This document shows, in pieces, positions 58,282 to 64,000 of a stretch of 64,000 nt of DNA. The number at the start of each line of letters is the position of its first letter. Within the stretch, counting starts at the first letter, position 1. The stretch is from CANHEE01 sp049316985. Lineage in GTDB: Bacteria; Bacteroidota; Bacteroidia; Chitinophagales; Saprospiraceae. The stretch spans positions 26,633-90,632 of the forward strand of contig JBMOJB010000001.1 in assembly GCA_049316985.1 (NCBI GenBank). The letters are read 5' to 3'. Made by a program: the position numbers and the translations under genes. The notes under the pieces were generated by a model. The model saw only the letters and a program-made list of their open reading frames with translations. It was not told the DNA's origin and made no database searches.

Positions 58282-61200
58282 ATGATGAAAAAAGGTGTAC
58301 TACTACTTAGTTTTCTTTTGAGTGTCGTGCTGATCAATGCCCAGAATCAGGCAACACTCCAAGGGAAAGTGACTGAATCGGCAACCGGAGAAGATGCCAT
58401 AAATGCGTACGTCAAACTACTGAAAAATGGAGTAGCCAAAACTACAGTGGCAACCGATTTTGAAGGTAACTACTCAGCAAACGTTGACCCGGGAACCTAC
58501 GACGTAGAGTTCTCTTATGTCGGAATGTCAACCCAGATAACAAGAGGTGTTGTCTTAAATGGAGGTCGAATTACGACGCTTGATGTCAAACTTGAGGCCA
58601 ACTCCCAAGTGTTGGGTGCAGTAGTAATTACGGATTATAAAGTTCCGTTGGTTCAACAGGATAATACCACTTCGGGAAGTACCTTGACCAGTCAGCAAAT
58701 CAGTAACATGCCGACACGTAATGTTACCGCATTAGTAGGTTTGACCGCCGGGGTTTCCACAAGTAAAGATGGAGACATCAATATCAAAGGTACCAGAAGT
58801 GAAGGTACTATTTTTATCGTGGATGGTGTTCGCGTTCAAGCTGGAGGAGGTTTGCCTCCGGCACAAGAGATTGATCAACTTCAGGTAATTACAGGTGGTG
58901 TGGAAGCACAGTATGGTGACTTGACAGGAGGAGCAGTGTCAATCACTACAAAAGGACCAGCCAGCAAAATGTCCGGTGGAATTGAATTAGAAACATCTAA
59001 GTTTTTGGATAGTTACGATAATAATTTGGTCAATGCCAACTTGAGCGGTCCGATTTTAAGAAAAACAAATGCGGATGGCACTAAAGGTGAAACCATCTTA
59101 GGATTCAGACTTTCGGCCAACTTATTAAAACACCTTGATTCATCACCTTCAGCAGTCGGTTCTGTGAAAGTTAAAGATGAGAAGTTAGCAGAACTGGAAG
59201 CAAATCCTTTGACAAGATTGGGTAGTACAATTGTTCCTTCGGCAGAGTTTCTTCGTGAGTCCGATGTCAATCGAGTTAAGGCTCGGCCTAATGAAGGTCT
59301 AACCCGTTTTGATGGTACCGCAAAGGTGGATGCTAGATTAAACAAGCAAATGGACGTTACCCTAACGGGTGCGTACGTCAGATCTCAAGATCAATTCACC
59401 CCTGGTCAGAATGGTGTAAATTCGGCAAGAAAGTGGATTTTGCTCAATGCGCAGAGAAATCCTTTTGATAATGTAGAGCGCCTTCGTGGAAATTTCCGTT
59501 TTCGCCATCGTCTAGGTGGAAATCCTAGTGCCGAAGCCGGGAAATCATCCTCATTGATTCAAAATGCACAATACTCTATTCAGGTGGGCTATGAAAACTT
59601 TAAAAGAGGCAGAGAAGATCAGATTCACAAAGATAATTTATTCAATTACGGCTACATTGGTGAATTCAGAGACTCTGTAGCAAGAGTTTATGGTCCGGAT
59701 CCTGATTCCTTGGCTCTTGGAGTCCCTTTTGCTAAACACTTGGGGAATCGTATCGACTACGTTGGTTTTACTGCAGGAAAAGAGAATAAAGTTTTAGCCA
59801 ACTACAATAATTTATTTTTGGATCAAGGTCGTTTGGATTTATTTCCCAATAGAAATGGATTATTTAACTCAACTTTCAATACTGCGTGGACGAACAGCAA
59901 TGTTGGGCTTATTTACAATTCTTTCAACAAGACCAACAATGACTGGATTACGATGAATGTAAATAGTTCTTTCGATATCGTACCGGGAGGATCTTCTAAA
60001 GGTCGTCACAGTATTCAGTTTGGTTTGCTTTATGAACAAAGAACAGAGCGTTTTTTCAGTCTTGCGCCAAGAGATCTGTGGGATATGGCAAATTTATTAT
60101 CTGACCAGCAATTCAATGGTTTGGCAGATGGTAGTTCAATTACCATCGATGGTGTTACCTCTACCAAACCAACCAAAGTAATTGGAACATTTAATGTAAA
60201 AGATCCTAGGTTGCCGACTGGAGAGCAAAACGTTGATATTTATGCTTATCACGTTGTTGATAACCCGGATTCAAAATTCTACAAGGAAGTTCGTAAAATT
60301 CCAGGAAGGGAGACGCCACTTGATGTGCATTTTAATGTTAACACACTTAGACCTGATCAATTAAATCTGGGAATGTTTTCTGCACGTGAATTAACTGATC
60401 GTCTTGGAGTACTCAACTATTATGGTTTTGACTACCAGGGAAACCAATTGGATAATTCTACTACCTTTAATGATTTCTTTACAAAAAGAGATGCAAATGG
60501 TATCCGCACTTTACCGGTGGCAGCATTCAATCCACTTTATACTGCAGCTTTTATTCAAGATAAATTTCAATACAAAGATATTATCTTCCGTTTAGGATTG
60601 AGGATTGATCGTTTTGATGCCAACACTAAAGTTCTCAAAGACGATTTTTCACTGTACGAGATTCAGTCCGCAAAAGATTTCTTTGCTAATAATCCCAATG
60701 TTGCAAAACCAGGGACAATTGGTGAGGACTACAAAGTATATGTTACAGATCCAACGGCTAACTCAAAAACAGTACAAGCCTATAGAGATGGTATTCAATG
60801 GTATGATGCCAAGGGGACTTCTTTAAATGACGCCAACCTGATCTTTAACGGGGCAGTGCCAAAACCATTGTATACATCGGAAGAACCTGTTAAAAATATT
60901 GACTACATCAAAGATGCCAAATTTGATCCAAATAATAGCTTTACTGATTACAAACCGCAAGTGAATTTGATGCCTCGTTTGGCATTCTCATTTCCGATAT
61001 CACAAGATGCGAACTTTTATGCCAACTACGATGTGTTAGTTTCTCGTCCAACAGCGAATTTCAGAGCCACTGCTTTGGATTATTTTTACTTCCTGGATGC
61101 GGGTAGAATTAGTGATGACGATCCTATTGATAACTCTAATCTGAAGCCTGAGCGTACTATTTATTACGAGGTAGGATTTCAGCAGAAACTTAACAATTCG

Positions 61201-62019
61201 TCAGCATTAAAATTGACAGCATACTATAAGGAATTGCGTGATATGATTCAAAGACGTACTTTATTCTATGTACCAATTGTGAATACTTATAATTCTTACG
61301 GAAATATCGACTTCGGAACAGTGAAAGGTTTTACTTTTGGATATGATCTTAGAAGAACAGGTAATGTTGCGATGAACATCAACTACACCTTGCAATTTGC
61401 TGACGCAACTGGTTCTGACCAGAATTCACAGCGTGGTTTAACTTCAAGAGGAAACTTGCGTACGATTTATCCCATGTCTTTTGACGAACGCCACAATATT
61501 CAAGCGTCCATTGATTATAGATTTGATAGTGGGAAAAAATACAATGGTCCAAGAATCGCCGGAGTCAATATTCTTGAAAACTTTGGAGTGAATATTTTAG
61601 CAAATGCTATTTCCGGTACTCCTTATACTGCAAGAATTGTTGCTGATAAATTGGGTGGTGCAGGAACATTGGGTGATATCAACGGAGCGAGACTGCCTTG
61701 GAAGTATAATTTTGACCTGAGAGTTGATAAGATCATTAGAATAAGCAACAAGGAGAATAGCAATACTTCTTTGAGTGTTTTCTTGCGTGTTCAGAATATT
61801 TTGAATACTCAAAATGTTTTGGGAGTATATTCATATTCAGGAGATGCTAAAGACGATGGCTATTTGAAGTCATCTTTCGGCCGTCAGGAATTGGATAGCT
61901 ACAGAGCCCAAGGTCGTGATGTTCAAGCTTTTCAGGATGCTTATAGATGGGCACTACTTGATCCGGGAAATTTCTCTTTCCCGAGAAGAGTATTTCTTGG
62001 CGCCTCTTTTTACTTCTAA
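58282..62019 (+). CDS. Large TonB-dependent receptor with CarboxypepD_reg domain
   Basis: 1245 residues. Signal peptide (to 'VLINAQ', about 20), a CarboxypepD_reg-like domain (about 24-110, 'LQGKVTESATGEDAINAYVKLLKNG', 'YDVEFSYVGMSTQ'), a plug (about 115-240, 'TSQQISNMPTRNVTALVGLTAGV', 'GTRSEGTIFIVDGVRV', 'VEAQYGDLTGGAVSITTKG'), then a long barrel ending in 'FPRRVFLGASFYF' with terminal Phe. It lacks a paired SusD. The next gene encodes a secreted protein instead, a pairing I associate with Saprospirales-type surface systems. Two ATG codons in a row start it. The transported or exported ligand is unknown. Confidence 0.93.
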   Translation: MMKKGVLLLSFLLSVVLINAQNQATLQGKVTESATGEDAINAYVKLLKNGVAKTTVATDFEGNYSANVDPGTYDVEFSYVGMSTQITRGVVLNGGRITTLDVKLEANSQVLGAVVITDYKVPLVQQDNTTSGSTLTSQQISNMPTRNVTALVGLTAGVSTSKDGDINIKGTRSEGTIFIVDGVRVQAGGGLPPAQEIDQLQVITGGVEAQYGDLTGGAVSITTKGPASKMSGGIELETSKFLDSYDNNLVNANLSGPILRKTNADGTKGETILGFRLSANLLKHLDSSPSAVGSVKVKDEKLAELEANPLTRLGSTIVPSAEFLRESDVNRVKARPNEGLTRFDGTAKVDARLNKQMDVTLTGAYVRSQDQFTPGQNGVNSARKWILLNAQRNPFDNVERLRGNFRFRHRLGGNPSAEAGKSSSLIQNAQYSIQVGYENFKRGREDQIHKDNLFNYGYIGEFRDSVARVYGPDPDSLALGVPFAKHLGNRIDYVGFTAGKENKVLANYNNLFLDQGRLDLFPNRNGLFNSTFNTAWTNSNVGLIYNSFNKTNNDWITMNVNSSFDIVPGGSSKGRHSIQFGLLYEQRTERFFSLAPRDLWDMANLLSDQQFNGLADGSSITIDGVTSTKPTKVIGTFNVKDPRLPTGEQNVDIYAYHVVDNPDSKFYKEVRKIPGRETPLDVHFNVNTLRPDQLNLGMFSARELTDRLGVLNYYGFDYQGNQLDNSTTFNDFFTKRDANGIRTLPVAAFNPLYTAAFIQDKFQYKDIIFRLGLRIDRFDANTKVLKDDFSLYEIQSAKDFFANNPNVAKPGTIGEDYKVYVTDPTANSKTVQAYRDGIQWYDAKGTSLNDANLIFNGAVPKPLYTSEEPVKNIDYIKDAKFDPNNSFTDYKPQVNLMPRLAFSFPISQDANFYANYDVLVSRPTANFRATALDYFYFLDAGRISDDDPIDNSNLKPERTIYYEVGFQQKLNNSSALKLTAYYKELRDMIQRRTLFYVPIVNTYNSYGNIDFGTVKGFTFGYDLRRTGNVAMNINYTLQFADATGSDQNSQRGLTSRGNLRTIYPMSFDERHNIQASIDYRFDSGKKYNGPRIAGVNILENFGVNILANAISGTPYTARIVADKLGGAGTLGDINGARLPWKYNFDLRVDKIIRISNKENSNTSLSVFLRVQNILNTQNVLGVYSYSGDAKDDGYLKSSFGRQELDSYRAQGRDVQAFQDAYRWALLDPGNFSFPRRVFLGASFYF

Positions 62020-62055
62020 TGGTTTAAAATTTTAAGAACAATAAAATTTACTACA

Positions 62056-64000
62056 ATGAATATATTTAAAAACTGGCTATCGGCACTTATTGTGCTGTTG
62101 ATAGTCTCAAATGTAAAAGCATATATACCGATTGGTTCCCACGGCAAGCCATTGCCAAATGTGGCTGCTGATCCGAAAGCAAATAATCGAGATCAGTGTA
62201 CTACAGCAAAATCACAAACTGATATGGAAATCAATAATGTCCGTGCCCGCTTACAAGGCGGAGGTGACATTTGGTGGGATTTTAGAGACGCACGTTATGT
62301 AGTGCCAAAAGTAGCACCTGGAGTTACCCCGGTTTCCTCAATTTTCGCCGGTGGAGTATGGATTGGTGGACGTGATGCGGGTGGAAACCTTAAGACAGCC
62401 TGTACAACTTATAGAACTTCAGGAAATGACTGGTTTCCGGGACCTTTGGACTTTACTACAGGTTCAACGGATGCCAAAGTTTGTGCGAACTGGGACAAAC
62501 ACTTCCGTGTTCTTGGAGCTGACATTAACAAAGCGAGAGCAGCCTACGCTGTTGCTGAAAAAGATGCTAATGGAAGAGTCATTGATCCTGGTTTTGTAGA
62601 GCAAATTTCCAAGGGTATCAAAGGTTGGCCTTCAAAAGGAAATCCTTATTTCTCAGACGTTTGGGGTTACAACCTTCCGGTAAGTGTTGACTATCTTGCT
62701 AATTTCTGGGACAGAAATGGTGATCAGGTTTATGATCCCGCTGATGGAGACTATCCAAGTATTTACGTAAGAAAATGCGAAGATGCACCACAGATTGCTG
62801 ATGAAATGGTGTTCTGGGTGTACAATGACGAGGGAGGAGGAGCTTCGCACACCATGTCGAGGGGACAGGCAATTCGTATGGAGGTGCAAGTACAAGCTTT
62901 TGCTTATGCAACTAACGACGAATTGAATAATATGACATTTATGCACTATCGTCTAATCAACCGTGCTTCAGATCGTATTGACTCCATGTTTTTTGCTATG
63001 TGGTCAGACCCGGATTTGGGATGTTATGTTGATGATTATGTGGGTTGTGACACCACAAGAGGTCCAAATGGAAATCCTCGAAACCTCATGTATATGTACA
63101 ACCAAGATGCAGCTGATGGTAATCCAGGAACGACATGCCCAGGAGGAACTCCAACTTATGGTACGAATATTCCGATTGTTGGTGTCGACTATTTCCGTGG
63201 CCCCTTAGATCCAAGAAAGCTGGTGAAGGATCCAATAACAGGATTGCTGGAGCCAAAAGAGATTGGAATGTCATCGTTTATGTATTACAACAATGGTGGT
63301 GTTGGAGGTCCTCCTCAAGCAACTACAGATCCTACGCAGGTAATTGACTTTTACCGTTATTTGAATTCTGTTTGGAAAGATGGTACTCCGTTGACTATTG
63401 GTGGAAGTGGTTATAATACTGACCCTGCTGCAATTCCAACAAAATATGCTTTACCGGGTGATCCAGATCAGGCGACAAGTTGGTCAATGGTGAACGCCAA
63501 TCTTCCATTTGGAGATCGTCGTACCATTCAGGCTTCCGGTCCGTTCCCTTTGAATCCTGGTGCAATCAATGAATTGATAGTCGGCGTTCCATGGGTTCCA
63601 GACCAAGGTGGAGGGAAAGTAAGTTTGTTGGATATCCGAAGCGCGGATGATATTGCGCAAGACCTTTTTGACCGTTGTTTCCGTATTCTTGATGGTCCCG
63701 ATGCACCGGATTTAGATATCATAGAGCTGGAGAATCATCTGGTATTGACGCTTACCAACAATTCGTTCTCTAATAATTTCCAAGAGAAGTATGGTAAGAG
63801 TCGCAAATTGCCAATCAAGCAGGAGGTTCCATCAGGCTGGTTTTATAATAAGAACCAACCGGATTCATTTTATACATTTGAAGGTTACAAAGTGTACCAG
63901 CTTGCCGGTCCGGAAGTATCTTATAGCAAGAGTCTTGTTGATGCAGGTTCTGATAAAATCCGCTTGGTGTCACAAGTTGACATCAGCAATGATGTGAGGA
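62056..64000 (+). CDS. Secreted surface protein, partial at window end
   Basis: At least 648 codons, open through the last base of the window with no stop. The start MNIFKNWLSALIVLLIVSNV is a signal peptide ending near KAYIP. Visible blocks: 'NVRARLQGGGDIWWDFRDARY', 'SIFAGGVWIGGRDAGG', 'FWDRNGDQVYDPADGDYP', 'MHYRLINRASDRIDSMFFAMWSDPDLG', 'FGDRRTIQASGPFPLNPGAINELIVGVPWV' and 'PDSFYTFEGYKVYQL'. This is the layout of large Bacteroidota extracellular proteins that end in a T9SS sorting domain; that end lies outside the window. It starts 36 bases after the receptor gene, so the two are co-transcribed and probably cooperate at the cell surface. Confidence 0.85.
   Translation, partial: MNIFKNWLSALIVLLIVSNVKAYIPIGSHGKPLPNVAADPKANNRDQCTTAKSQTDMEINNVRARLQGGGDIWWDFRDARYVVPKVAPGVTPVSSIFAGGVWIGGRDAGGNLKTACTTYRTSGNDWFPGPLDFTTGSTDAKVCANWDKHFRVLGADINKARAAYAVAEKDANGRVIDPGFVEQISKGIKGWPSKGNPYFSDVWGYNLPVSVDYLANFWDRNGDQVYDPADGDYPSIYVRKCEDAPQIADEMVFWVYNDEGGGASHTMSRGQAIRMEVQVQAFAYATNDELNNMTFMHYRLINRASDRIDSMFFAMWSDPDLGCYVDDYVGCDTTRGPNGNPRNLMYMYNQDAADGNPGTTCPGGTPTYGTNIPIVGVDYFRGPLDPRKLVKDPITGLLEPKEIGMSSFMYYNNGGVGGPPQATTDPTQVIDFYRYLNSVWKDGTPLTIGGSGYNTDPAAIPTKYALPGDPDQATSWSMVNANLPFGDRRTIQASGPFPLNPGAINELIVGVPWVPDQGGGKVSLLDIRSADDIAQDLFDRCFRILDGPDAPDLDIIELENHLVLTLTNNSFSNNFQEKYGKSRKLPIKQEVPSGWFYNKNQPDSFYTFEGYKVYQLAGPEVSYSKSLVDAGSDKIRLVSQVDISNDVR

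Overview
The window looks like a chromosomal segment from a member of the Bacteroidota, most likely Saprospirales-like; the order is an inference. Evidence: upstream regions carry the Bacteroidota sigma-factor -7 box TAnnTTTG (TACCTTTG, TATCTTTG, TAACTTTG, TACTTTTG) with an upstream TTTG/TTG, and Shine-Dalgarno sites are scarce. The protein content fits too: large CarboxypepD_reg-plug-barrel TonB receptors, T9SS-style secreted proteins, an HYC_CC_PP-like protein, a DUF6913-like protein next to dapA, a CarB without the allosteric domain, and a ParA with no ParB beside it. Most of the window is housekeeping sequence, with no phage, transposase or CRISPR array.

Layout. 0-7 kb (minus strand): envelope and metabolism, with DUF6913-dapA-uppS-bamA-lolA and accA. 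7-14.5 kb: tRNA-Asp, an antitoxin-like relic, a family 2 glycosyltransferase, clpS, tRNA-Ala, a SWIM-family protein lacking its SWIM finger, an RlmL-like methyltransferase, a small membrane protein, dprA and a polysaccharide deacetylase. 14.6-16.7 kb: a WG-repeat protein, a lipoprotein and rplS. 16.8-21.9 kb: a probable copper module made of an MbnP-like protein, an MbnH-like di-haem peroxidase, an HYC_CC_PP-like protein and a TonB receptor whose C-terminus carries a heavy-metal (HMA) domain. 22-28.3 kb: a GT-C membrane glycosyltransferase, an HtrA protease, a MoxR-associated-type VWA protein, rfaE2 and a membrane-anchored Mur ligase. 28.6-35.5 kb: a secreted protein, then an XRE regulator / RsmB-like methyltransferase / giant outer-membrane protein operon read from a promoter that appears leaderless. 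35.7-40.5 kb: nadD, parA with a small partner, a secreted alpha/beta hydrolase and a self-cleaving LexA-type repressor. 40.5-49.7 kb: a fatty-acid hydroxylase, a three-copy repeat array lying downstream of its own promoter, a two-domain retropepsin-PDZ protease, rpiB, an SDR protein, an ElaA-like acetyltransferase, a PpiD/SurA-like chaperone and a sodium symporter. 49.7-58 kb: carB, a candidate structured small RNA at about 52.69-52.80 kb, an AddA-like helicase, a lipoprotein and a D-2-hydroxyacid dehydrogenase. 58-64 kb: a 1245-residue TonB receptor and a secreted partner cut by the window end.

The best candidates for undescribed biology are: (1) the copper module with its receptor-HMA fusion, which would put a metal-binding domain on the periplasmic end of a TonB receptor next to an MbnP/MbnH pair; (2) the roughly 100-nt small RNA unit beside carB; (3) the triple repeat with ACTCC-GAA-GGAGT hairpins in the leader of the retropepsin gene; (4) a strong terminator whose U tract ends directly at the ATG of the elaA-like gene; and (5) the scattered, reduced members of the MoxR-SWIM-VWA system. 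Heptamer tandem repeats recur in many of the gaps between genes. All calls come from reading the sequence; no database search was run.
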